36,740 bases of DNA, taken from Oscillospiraceae bacterium (lineage in GTDB: Bacteria; Bacillota; Clostridia; Oscillospirales; Oscillospiraceae). Below the pieces are notes generated by a model. The model saw only the letters and a list, made by a program, of their open reading frames with translations, ran no database searches and was not told where the DNA came from. Location: contig JAILRK010000192.1 of the NCBI GenBank assembly GCA_024698225.1, positions 1 to 36,740 of the forward strand. Direction: 5' to 3'. Both the position numbers and the translations under genes were made by a program. Numbering within the stretch: position 1 is the stretch's first letter; each line of letters opens with the position of its first letter. Below are positions 14,528 to 22,785 of this stretch, piece by piece.

Positions 14528-16702
14528 TCAGGATTGCGTTTTGAACAGCAGCATTGCCTGGTTGCACAGTGCCTCTGCCTTGTCCAGGCACTCGTGCGTC
14601 AGCGCCGGGTTGTGCGCGCCCTCGGCGTTCTCCACGAACACGAAGTCCCAGTAGAACTGCGCGTCGCGGGCGATGGCGCGGATGGCGTTGAGCTCGTCCT
14701 CGGTATACGCACCGCTCGCAACCGCCGCGGCAAGGCGCTCGGTGAGGTACTGCAGCTCGTAGCCGATGGCGTAGGTGCGGCGCTCTGCCTCCTCCTGCAC
14801 CGCGTGCACCTCGGAGACGAGATCCGCATGGCACTGGGCGCAGTTGTTGGCAATCAGCTCCGGGTCATCGAGCGGGCTGACGAGGTTGTGGCTGGGATAG
14901 GTCGTGCCGTCCGCCCGCGTTGCCTCGGGCATGTGGCAGTCGGCGCAGGTGAAGGTGTCGCGGTGCGGGCTGCCCTCGAGCAGGAAGGTTTCTATCTCAG
15001 GGTGCTGGACCTTAATCTGGCGCACACCGGTGCGCGGGTTCGTCCAGTCCGCAAAAGGCTGCCCGTCGACCATCAGGTTGTTAAAGAAGTCAAGGATGGC
15101 GTCCGGATGCATGGATTCGATGCTGTTGTGTCCGATTTTCGCCGCCTTGGTGACGGGGTCGAAGTAGTACTCGTTGTGGCACTGACCGCAGGCAAGCGTC
15201 GCCGCATCGATTTTGTCAAAGTCGTCGCCGACGGAGTCGGTGAGGTAGGTGTGCGTCACAACCACGGTGCCGGGGGTGTTGGCGTGGCAGTTGTAGCAAC
15301 TGATGCCCTCGTTGATCTGCTGCTGCACGTCCTCAAACGCCAGACGGTACGCCTCGTCGCCCATCTCGTTGACCATGTTGGTGAACTGCGGGGTCTTGCA
15401 GGTGAAGCAGTTGGCGAGCGCGTGGGGGCGTCCGGTTTCCAGCAGGTCGTCCACGTCGTAGTAGTGACCGCGGGCGCTGGAATAGGAGATGGCGAAGCCG
15501 TAGCCCTCGTAGAGGGTGCGCAGCATCGGATAATCCTCGAGATAGTCGGTGACCTCGTCGCTCTCGCGGGTCTGCATCCAGCTTTCGTAGATTTCGGGAT
15601 ACTCGTCCTGCCAGTCGGCGGCGGTCATGACGACGACGCCGGAGTGCGTCTGCACCTTTTCCGCCACGGCGTTGACCTTGATGACGGCGTGCTCCACCGC
15701 TTCGACGGAGGCGACGGCGCCCTCATACAGCGGCGCGATGTCATAGGCCTTGCTCTCGTCGAGATAGGGCTTCGCCGCCTCAACGGCGCGCAGCACACAG
15801 GTGGTCACCGCATCGCAGCTAATGGTCGCGCCGGACACGGCGTCCACCCCGCCGTCAATCTGCGCGGCGTCCTTGCCGAGGAACTGGAAGAGGAAGTAAT
15901 CCTGTTCAATCAGGTCGCCCTTGCCGGGGGTCTCCTGATGCTTGGCGGGGTCGATGTAGATGCCGGCGACCTGTCCGCTGTGCGCGACGCCAACCTGCAC
16001 CTGAATGTCGCCGTTGCGGCCCTTGCCGGTGACATAGACCACCGCGCCGGCGTCAGAGGTGTAGAGCTCGTCCACGCCCTCGGGCGCGGGGCTGACCGCT
16101 TCCTTCGTCGTCGCGCCGGGCAGCACGCCGCCGAACTGCGTGTCCTCCGGAAGGTCAAGCTCCGGCGAGGGCGAGACCAGCTTCTGCAGGAAGTAGCCGG
16201 AGCTGTTCACCGCAGAAACAACGGAGGCGGAGCTGATGGTCGCGCCGGACACGGCGTCCACCGTCTCCTTGAGCTTCAGCGGCACGGCGAGACCGGCAAA
16301 CTGGTCAAGGAAGGCGGGCTCCTGCACGCGCGAGCCGAGACCCGGCGTCTCTTTGAACTTCTGCCCGCCGGGCTGCACGGCAAGGATATTGCCCTCGAGG
16401 TCAAAGCCCGTGAGCACCTCGACGGGGCCCTGGCAGCCGGTGACCGTCAGTTGTGTGACGTAGCCAATCAGCTCGCCGTTGCTGTAGGCCTCGTAGCAGG
16501 CGTCCACGCTGCTGTCCTCGCCCAGCTCGACGCTGCGGAATTCGTCGGCCGCGGCAAAGACCGCCTGGCGGTCACGCACCGCCTGACGCTCTGCGTTCTC
16601 GGCAATTCTGTCGCGCGTCATCAGGTCCACCCCGCCAAGCAATGCGGCGACGATGACGCCGATGAGCGTCAGAACCAGCCAGGAGGGTAGCTTGTTTTTC
16701 AT
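14528..16702 (-). CDS. nrfA: Fusion: N-terminal TM anchor, two FMN-binding (RnfG/NqrC-type) domains and a pentaheme NrfA nitrite reductase domain
   Basis: DAVSGATIS motif twice; heme motifs CFTCK, CYNCH, CGQCH, CADCH, CAQCH; NrfA-like ARGHYY, CGQCHNEYYF, KVQHPEIET, CADCHMPEA. Confidence 0.93.
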   Translation of the reverse strand: MKNKLPSWLVLTLIGVIVAALLGGVDLMTRDRIAENAERQAVRDRQAVFAAADEFRSVELGEDSSVDACYEAYSNGELIGYVTQLTVTGCQGPVEVLTGFDLEGNILAVQPGGQKFKETPGLGSRVQEPAFLDQFAGLAVPLKLKETVDAVSGATISSASVVSAVNSSGYFLQKLVSPSPELDLPEDTQFGGVLPGATTKEAVSPAPEGVDELYTSDAGAVVYVTGKGRNGDIQVQVGVAHSGQVAGIYIDPAKHQETPGKGDLIEQDYFLFQFLGKDAAQIDGGVDAVSGATISCDAVTTCVLRAVEAAKPYLDESKAYDIAPLYEGAVASVEAVEHAVIKVNAVAEKVQTHSGVVVMTAADWQDEYPEIYESWMQTRESDEVTDYLEDYPMLRTLYEGYGFAISYSSARGHYYDVDDLLETGRPHALANCFTCKTPQFTNMVNEMGDEAYRLAFEDVQQQINEGISCYNCHANTPGTVVVTHTYLTDSVGDDFDKIDAATLACGQCHNEYYFDPVTKAAKIGHNSIESMHPDAILDFFNNLMVDGQPFADWTNPRTGVRQIKVQHPEIETFLLEGSPHRDTFTCADCHMPEATRADGTTYPSHNLVSPLDDPELIANNCAQCHADLVSEVHAVQEEAERRTYAIGYELQYLTERLAAAVASGAYTEDELNAIRAIARDAQFYWDFVFVENAEGAHNPALTHECLDKAEALCNQAMLLFKTQS

Positions 16703-16766
16703 TTCGTTGCACCTCTTCAGACATCATCGTTTCCCATTTCAAACATGCATAGCTACATGTCTATAT

Positions 16767-16795
16767 ATCATAGCATACCCGTTTGCTTCTTGCAA
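16767..16795 (-). promoter_or_regulatory. Putative promoter of the nrfA-fusion operon
   Basis: TTGCAA-N17-TATGAT on the minus strand. Confidence 0.65.
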
Positions 16796-16856
16796 GAGGA
16801 TTCTCAAAATCATTTCAGAAACTGGCGGCGTGCGGGTGTACGGACGGCGCGGCAGG

Positions 16857-18263
16857 TCAATGCTTCCGCGCGCTTTGGACGACCATACCGGTGAGCGCAA
16901 AGAGCGCAACCACGTTCGGCAGCACCATGAAGTTGTTGAGCAGGTCCTGCAGGTCCCAGACGAAGTCGCTGGAGAACACCGTGCCGAGGAACACGAACGA
17001 GAGCGCGATGACGTTGTAGACCGCGGCGGCGCGCTTGGGATGCTTGCCGCCGAAGAGATACACGGCGTTGATTCTGCCGAACAGGTTCCAGCTCAGAATC
17101 GTGGAAAAGGCGAAAAACAGCAGACAGATTGCCACGAACATTGCGCCGAAGCTGCCGAACACGGTGCCAAACGCGGTCTGGGCAAGGTTGTTTTTGCCCA
17201 GTTGCTCCGTCACCGCGCCGCTGTAGCCGCCGGCAAGCGGGCCGTCGGCGGTGTAGAGTGTGGAGATGATGACCAGCGCGTTGAGCGTCAGCACGACAAA
17301 GGTGTCGATGAACACGCCGACCATGGCGACGACGCCCTGCTCATGCGCGGTTTTGACGTTCGCCTGCGCGTGGGCGTGCGGTGTGGAGCCCATGCCCGCC
17401 TCGTTGGAGAATAGGCCGCGCTTTGCGCCCTGGGTCACCGCCAGCTTGATGGCCGTGCCAAAGCCGCCGCCGAGAATCGCCTGCGGCTGGAAGGCGTAGC
17501 GGAAAATCATGCCGACCGTGGCGGGCAGATAGCGAACGCGCGCCACAAGCACCACCAGACCGCCGAGCAGGAACACCGCCGCCATCAGCGGGACAATCTT
17601 CTCGGTCACCGCGGCAAGACGCTGTACGCCGCCGAGGAAAATCACCGCACAGACCGCCACCAGCACGATGCCGACCACCCAGGCGGGAATGCCGAAGGCG
17701 CTTTCCAGATTGCCGCCGATGGAGTTGGACTGCACCATGCAGCCCATGAAGCCGAGCGCGAGGATGATTGCAACGGCGAAGAAGCCGGCGAGGAATTTCC
17801 CGAAGCCGCCCCGGAACGCCGTGGTGATGTAATACACGGGTCCGCCGTGGATTTCGCCGTCCGCTCCGGTTCTGCGCGTCTGCACCGCAAGCGTCGCCTC
17901 GGCGTAGATGGTCGCCATGCCGAGGAAGGCAATGAGCCACATCCAGAAGATTGCGCCGGGACCGCCGGTCAGAATCGCGCCGGACGCGCCGACGATGTTG
18001 CCCGTGCCGACCTGCGCGGCAATGGCGGTGGCGAGCGCCTGAAAGGAGCTCATGCCGCTGTTCTGCTTCTCGCCGAAGAGGCGGATGCTGCCGAAGGTGC
18101 GGCGCAGACCCTCGCCGAAGCAGCGAATCTGCACGAAGCGCGTGCGCAGCGAGTACCAGAGCCCGATGCCGATGAGCAGGAACACCAGCAGATTGCCGAT
18201 GCCGCTGTCCAGCGAGGATACGACGGGGTAAAGCGTGGATTCCAGGGTGTGCATGGGTTTCAT
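16857..18263 (-). CDS. AGCS-family sodium:alanine/glycine symporter
   Basis: GTGNIVGASGAILTGGPGAIFWMW; FSNEAGMGSTPHAHA; glycine riboswitch upstream. Confidence 0.94.
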   Translation of the reverse strand: MKPMHTLESTLYPVVSSLDSGIGNLLVFLLIGIGLWYSLRTRFVQIRCFGEGLRRTFGSIRLFGEKQNSGMSSFQALATAIAAQVGTGNIVGASGAILTGGPGAIFWMWLIAFLGMATIYAEATLAVQTRRTGADGEIHGGPVYYITTAFRGGFGKFLAGFFAVAIILALGFMGCMVQSNSIGGNLESAFGIPAWVVGIVLVAVCAVIFLGGVQRLAAVTEKIVPLMAAVFLLGGLVVLVARVRYLPATVGMIFRYAFQPQAILGGGFGTAIKLAVTQGAKRGLFSNEAGMGSTPHAHAQANVKTAHEQGVVAMVGVFIDTFVVLTLNALVIISTLYTADGPLAGGYSGAVTEQLGKNNLAQTAFGTVFGSFGAMFVAICLLFFAFSTILSWNLFGRINAVYLFGGKHPKRAAAVYNVIALSFVFLGTVFSSDFVWDLQDLLNNFMVLPNVVALFALTGMVVQSARKH

Positions 18264-18280
18264 TCTCCTTTGTTTGCTGA

Positions 18281-18314
18281 CAGAAAACGGACCGCGGAAA
18301 AGAGTCCGCGGTCC
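18281..18314 (-). terminator. Terminator hairpin downstream of the glycine riboswitch (likely expression platform)
   Basis: GGACCGCGGA/TCCGCGGTCC stem followed by GTTTTCTG on the minus strand. Confidence 0.8.
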
Positions 18315-18365
18315 GGTCAGGTCAAAAGAGACGACGGCGCAGCGCAGAGACGCCGTGTCGAATCG

Positions 18366-18545
18366 TCAATTTCTCTGTCCTTTTGCCTGAGAGATTCACG
18401 CCTGCGCGCTTTCACCTTCGGCACCCGCGGTGCGGGCTTCTCCAGAGTCACATCCACGCACAGTCCTCTCCCCTTTCGGGTCGCCTGAGAGTTTCGCTCC
18501 TTCGGCAAGCCGTATGCTTCGGCTTTTTCCTGTGCGCTTCATCTG
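18366..18545 (-). ncRNA. Tandem glycine riboswitch
   Basis: Two aptamer-like units on the minus strand: GCCGAAGGAGCGAAACTCTCAGGCGACCCGAAAGGGGAGAGGACTG and GGTGCCGAAGGTGAAAGCGCGCAGGCGTGAATCTCTCAGGCAAAAGGACAGAGAA. Confidence 0.95.
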
Positions 18546-18567
18546 TCAATATTGAATTGCAGGAGGC

Positions 18568-18597
18568 ACTATAGCACGTTTGGGCTGTGTTTGTCAA
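18568..18597 (-). promoter_or_regulatory. Promoter of the riboswitch-AGCS transcript
   Basis: TTGACA-N18-TATAGT on the minus strand. Confidence 0.75.
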
Positions 18598-18620
18598 GTT
18601 CAATCCGGCGGAACGCACCA

Positions 18621-18650
18621 ATAAAAATGACCGCCCGTTTGGGCGGTCAT
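18621..18650 (-). terminator. Terminator downstream of the ThDP-enzyme gene
   Basis: ATGACCGCCC/GGGCGGTCAT stem followed by TTTTAT on the minus strand. Confidence 0.85.
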
Positions 18651-18679
18651 TTGACAGGACGGTGCGTGGTGGCTGCGCA

Positions 18680-20512
18680 TCAGGCGTGGTGGCTCTTGGC
18701 GTGAGACGGCGTGACATAGCGGCCGTTCTCCTTCTTGACCAGCTTGCCCTCAGCGACCAGCTCGTTCGGGCTGTAGATGTCGTTGATGTTCCAGCAGCCG
18801 GGGGTCGGGACCACGATGTTCTCCATAATCGCCTCGACCAGGAAGGGCTTGCCCGCCTTGTTGGCGGCGACGGCCTGCTCCATGGCGGGCTTGAACTCCG
18901 CCGCGCTGGTGACGCGGATGGCGTCCACGCCGTAGGCCTTGGCAACGTCTGCCCAGTTGGGGCTGTACGCCTCGCCATTGGGGGTGTGGAACACGGTGCC
19001 GAACTTGGTGCCGTAGTTGGCGTTCTCAAGACCCGCGATGGTGCCGAAGGCCTGGTTGTTCATGACGACCCAGGTGCAGGCGATGCCCTGCTCGACTGCG
19101 GTGGCAAGGCAGGTCGGGTTGACGCCGAAGCCGCCGTCGCCGGTGAGCGTCAGGCAGATCTTGTCGGGGGCAGCCAGCTTGCCGCCGAGCACGGCGGAGG
19201 CGCCGAAGCCCATCGTGGCAAGACCGGAGGAGTGATGGATGGTACCGGGCACGGTGATGTCGAACTGCTGGGCAACGCCGTTCTTGTTCCAGCCCACGTC
19301 GGTGAAGATGTGCGCGTCCTCGGGGATGGTCGCCTTCACGTCGCGCAGGATGCGCTGCGGCGTCATCGGGAAGCGGTCATCGGTGGAAATCGCCTCGTTG
19401 GACTGCTTGAACGCCGCCTTTGCCGCGGCAATCTTCTCGCGCAGACCCTCGCGCTTGATGCCGTTCGGGCAGAGCTTCTTCGCCTCGTCGAGAATCTGGG
19501 CGAGCGCCAGCTTCAGGTCGGCGACGGCGCCGATTTCCACGGGATAGTTGCGCCCGATTTCGGTGGGGTCAATGTCAATCTGCAGGAAGGTGGTGGTCTG
19601 CGGGTCGAAGGTCACGCCCTGATACCAGCTGGAGCTGTCCGCCTCGGCGAAGCGGGTGCCGAGACCGAGGATGACGTCGGCGTTGAGCGTGAAGCTGTGG
19701 GTGCTCTCCAGGCCCCAGAAGCCGGTCTGACCAATCATCAGCGGGTGCAGGTCGGACAGGCAGCCCTGGCCCATCAGCGTGCGGGAGACGGGGATGTCGA
19801 GGAACTCCGCCAGCGCCGCCAGCTCGTCGCTCGCCTTGGCAAGCAGAATGCCGCCGCCGGCGTGCAGCACGGGCGCCTTCGCCTCGACCAGCTTCTTTGC
19901 GATGGCTTTTGCCGCCGCGGGGTCGAGCGCGGGCTTGCAGGTGAAGTGGCTGTCATGCTTGGTGCGCTCCCACAGGTCCTCCTCGACCTCGCGGGAGAAC
20001 ATGTCCATCGGCATGTCAATCAGGACGGGACCGGGACGACCGGACTCGGCAAGACGGAACGCCTTGTCCATGATGTCGGGCAGGGACTCGGCGTCGTCCA
20101 CGCGCCAGCAACGCTTGCAGACGGGCTCGAGCACCTTGTACTGCGTCGCGTCGCCGTGCATGTTGACCTCCTGGTGGGGATGCTTGCCGAAGTAGTAGCT
20201 CGGCACGTCGCCGGCGATGACGACCATGGGGATGGAGTCGAACGCGGCGTTGGCAACGCCGGTAAGCACGTTGGTGATGCCAGGCCCGAGGTGGCACATG
20301 CACACGCTCGCCTTGCCGGTCACGCGGGCATAGCCGTCCGCGGCGGTGGAGGCGACGGCCTCGTGGCGGTTGGAGATGTACTTGACCTTCTCGCTGCGGG
20401 AGAGCGCATCGAGCATGCCAATGACGGTGTGACCGCACAGACCGAACACGTACTTGACGTCGCGGCGCTCCAGATAATCGACCATCAGGTCGGAAACAAG
20501 TTTCTTAGCCAT
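18680..20512 (-). CDS. Thiamine-diphosphate-dependent enzyme (acetolactate synthase/IolD/decarboxylase superfamily)
   Basis: NRHEAVASTAADGYARVTGK, GPGITNVLTGVANA, LTGDGGFGVNPTCLATAVEQ...MNNQAFGT. Start at MAKKLVSDL. Confidence 0.9.
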   Translation of the reverse strand: MAKKLVSDLMVDYLERRDVKYVFGLCGHTVIGMLDALSRSEKVKYISNRHEAVASTAADGYARVTGKASVCMCHLGPGITNVLTGVANAAFDSIPMVVIAGDVPSYYFGKHPHQEVNMHGDATQYKVLEPVCKRCWRVDDAESLPDIMDKAFRLAESGRPGPVLIDMPMDMFSREVEEDLWERTKHDSHFTCKPALDPAAAKAIAKKLVEAKAPVLHAGGGILLAKASDELAALAEFLDIPVSRTLMGQGCLSDLHPLMIGQTGFWGLESTHSFTLNADVILGLGTRFAEADSSSWYQGVTFDPQTTTFLQIDIDPTEIGRNYPVEIGAVADLKLALAQILDEAKKLCPNGIKREGLREKIAAAKAAFKQSNEAISTDDRFPMTPQRILRDVKATIPEDAHIFTDVGWNKNGVAQQFDITVPGTIHHSSGLATMGFGASAVLGGKLAAPDKICLTLTGDGGFGVNPTCLATAVEQGIACTWVVMNNQAFGTIAGLENANYGTKFGTVFHTPNGEAYSPNWADVAKAYGVDAIRVTSAAEFKPAMEQAVAANKAGKPFLVEAIMENIVVPTPGCWNINDIYSPNELVAEGKLVKKENGRYVTPSHAKSHHA

Positions 20513-20586
20513 AGTTGTTCCTCCTAAATTATATTGAATGCGACCCGGCATCGCAAGGACCGTGCGGTGCCGGACCCGCTGCGGGT

Positions 20587-21426
20587 TCAGTCAATGCCGT
20601 TGGCCTTGAAATACGCCTTGGCGGTCTCGAGGCAGCGGGCGGCGTGACCGGCCTGACCGCGCGCCTCAATCTCCTTGAGGTTCGGCAGCTCGATGGACAG
20701 CGGAATCTCCGGCATCGCCTTGACCATGCCCGCGATGTCCATGCAGCCCTCGCCCGGATAGAAGCGCGCCTCGCGCGCGGTGTAGAGCATCAGGTCATCC
20801 TTGATGTTGTCCAGCACGGGGTCGCCGTCGGGACCGGCAGGACCGTCGCAGAGGTGGATGAAATTGAAGTACTTGCGCGGCGTACGGGCAAGCTCCTTCG
20901 CGGTCACGCCCGCGCGCCCGGCGTGGAGCGTGTCGACCATGACGAAAACGTTGTCGCGACCGAGGTCATCGACGAGGGTGATGTCCTCCTGCAGGTTGCG
21001 CACGCCCGCCCAGGGCAGGAACTCGATGTTGAACTTCAGACCAAACTCCGCCGCATAGTCCGCGACCTTGCCGGCGGTGTCGGTGTACCACGCCTTGTCA
21101 CGGCTCCACACGCTGCCCAAAACGTCGGTTGCGCCCAGCTTCGCCGCCGCCTCAAACGCGGGACGATACTCCTCAATGTCGAGGTCGGGACGGATGCGCG
21201 CCAGCTCGATGTCCATCAGCGGCATGTCGTACTCCTTGAGCGCCTTTTTGATGGCGTCAAAGAGCGCGGCGTCCTTCTGCGGCAGGAACTCCGGCTCACC
21301 GGGCAGATGCATCGGAATCGTGCGCAGGCTGACGAAGTCGTAGCCCGCTTCCTTGGCAATCTTAATCTGGTTGACGGGGTCAACGCCGGGAATGGTCAGG
21401 TACGCGAGAGAAAACTTTCTTGCCAT
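20587..21426 (-). CDS. Xylose-isomerase-like TIM-barrel protein (sugar phosphate isomerase/epimerase or dehydroshikimate-dehydratase-like)
   Basis: Metal-site-like NIEFLPW, VDTLHAGR, FIHLCDGP, SIELPN pattern. Confidence 0.85.
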   Translation of the reverse strand: MARKFSLAYLTIPGVDPVNQIKIAKEAGYDFVSLRTIPMHLPGEPEFLPQKDAALFDAIKKALKEYDMPLMDIELARIRPDLDIEEYRPAFEAAAKLGATDVLGSVWSRDKAWYTDTAGKVADYAAEFGLKFNIEFLPWAGVRNLQEDITLVDDLGRDNVFVMVDTLHAGRAGVTAKELARTPRKYFNFIHLCDGPAGPDGDPVLDNIKDDLMLYTAREARFYPGEGCMDIAGMVKAMPEIPLSIELPNLKEIEARGQAGHAARCLETAKAYFKANGID

Positions 21427-21560
21427 GGTGTGTCACTCCTTATCCATTTTTGTCATTGATACAGACATCCATACGCTCACCGAAGGAGCGCAGCATACGC
21501 TGGGCGCATGGATTTCCGTACAAAACGACTGAAATGCGAGCGTTTTTCGGAATTTTGGGC

Positions 21561-21597
21561 GCAAAAGCGGCGAGGCGAGAAGCCTCGCCGCTTTTGT
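21561..21597 (-). terminator. Terminator between dctP and the TIM-barrel gene
   Basis: 15-bp stem CAAAAGCGGCGAGGC/GCCTCGCCGCTTTTG with A/T flanks on both sides. Confidence 0.85.
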
Positions 21598-21629
21598 GCG
21601 TTGTTGATGCGGTTGTGAGCGCGCGTGAA

Positions 21630-22718
21630 TCAGCCGAGGGCCGCCGTCAGCTTGCTGCCAAGACCGTTGGTGTCGCCGTCAATCTTGGTGTAGAGGTTCT
21701 TCACGCCGTCCAGACCGAGGATGGTGTCGAAGAAGTCGGCAGGATACTCGATGATGGTCATGCCGCCGTCCTCAAGAACCTTCTTGTTGTCGGCGTCGAT
21801 GCTCTCAAGCTGGGGACGCATGTAGGCGATGGCGTCGGTGACGGCCTGCTCAAGCGCTTCCTGATAGGCGGGGTCAAGCGCATCCCAGGCGTCCTTGCTG
21901 ATGCAAATCTGGTTGCAGTACAGGATGTGGTTGGTGCAGGCGAGGTACTTCTGAACCTCCTGGAAGCTGGCGCCCACGCAGGTGTCAGCCGCGTTCTCCT
22001 GCGCATCGATGGCGCCGGACTGCAGGGAGAAGTAGACCTCGGCCCAGGCAAGCGGAGTCGGCTGGGCGCCGATGGCCTGCCAGAACGCCATGTGGTTCGC
22101 GTTTTCCATCGTGCGAATCTGCAGGCCGGCGAAATCAGCCAGCGTGGACAGGTCCTTGTTCGCGGTGGTCAGACGGTAGGTGGCGTTCTGCAGGAAGCCC
22201 AGCAGGTGCAGCTTCTGCGCCTCGTAGGCAGCGCCCATCGCCTGGGTGAACTCGTTGTCGCCGTTGAGGACCTCGTCAATCTTGTCGCCGTCATACTTGG
22301 CGAAGACCATCGGCAGGTCGAACACCGCCATCTCGGGGATGAAGGAGACGGTCGGAGCGGTCTGGCAGACGACGAGCTGAATCTCGTTGTTCTGCATCTG
22401 ACGGATCAGGTCGGCGTCGCCGCCGAGGTCGCCGTTGGGATGGTAGTCGATGGTCAGCTGACCGCCGGTGATTTCCTCCACGCGGGAAGCGACGTACTCA
22501 CCGAAAATCTGGCCGGCGGCACCCTTGCCGGTGGAGTCCGCGCCAATCAGCTCGACGGGGTCAAGCGCGGCGTAGGCGTCGGCATCGCCCGCGGGGGCAG
22601 CGCCGCTCTGGGCAGGTGCGGAGCTGCTCTCGCTGCTGGTGGAGCTGCTGCCGCCACCGCAGGCAACGAGCGCCAGTGTCATGACAAGCGCCAGGACGAT
22701 TGCAAGAAACTTTTTCAT
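21630..22718 (-). CDS. TRAP transporter substrate-binding lipoprotein (DctP family)
   Basis: Lipobox LALVACGGGSS; FAGLQIRTMENANHMAFWQAIGAQPTPLAWAEVYFSLQSGAIDAQENA. Confidence 0.93.
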   Translation of the reverse strand: MKKFLAIVLALVMTLALVACGGGSSSTSSESSSAPAQSGAAPAGDADAYAALDPVELIGADSTGKGAAGQIFGEYVASRVEEITGGQLTIDYHPNGDLGGDADLIRQMQNNEIQLVVCQTAPTVSFIPEMAVFDLPMVFAKYDGDKIDEVLNGDNEFTQAMGAAYEAQKLHLLGFLQNATYRLTTANKDLSTLADFAGLQIRTMENANHMAFWQAIGAQPTPLAWAEVYFSLQSGAIDAQENAADTCVGASFQEVQKYLACTNHILYCNQICISKDAWDALDPAYQEALEQAVTDAIAYMRPQLESIDADNKKVLEDGGMTIIEYPADFFDTILGLDGVKNLYTKIDGDTNGLGSKLTAALG

Positions 22719-22785
22719 GATACGTTTTTCCTCCAATTTGTTTTGTTTATTTTTGTTTACGCCCTTGCGGGCGATGAACAACGAA

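Noticed and set aside
14375-16690. 771-aa plus-strand ORF
   Set aside because: Shadow frame antisense to the NrfA fusion; no recognisable motif
18587-20527. 646-aa plus-strand ORF
   Set aside because: Antisense to the ThDP enzyme gene; compositionally biased shadow
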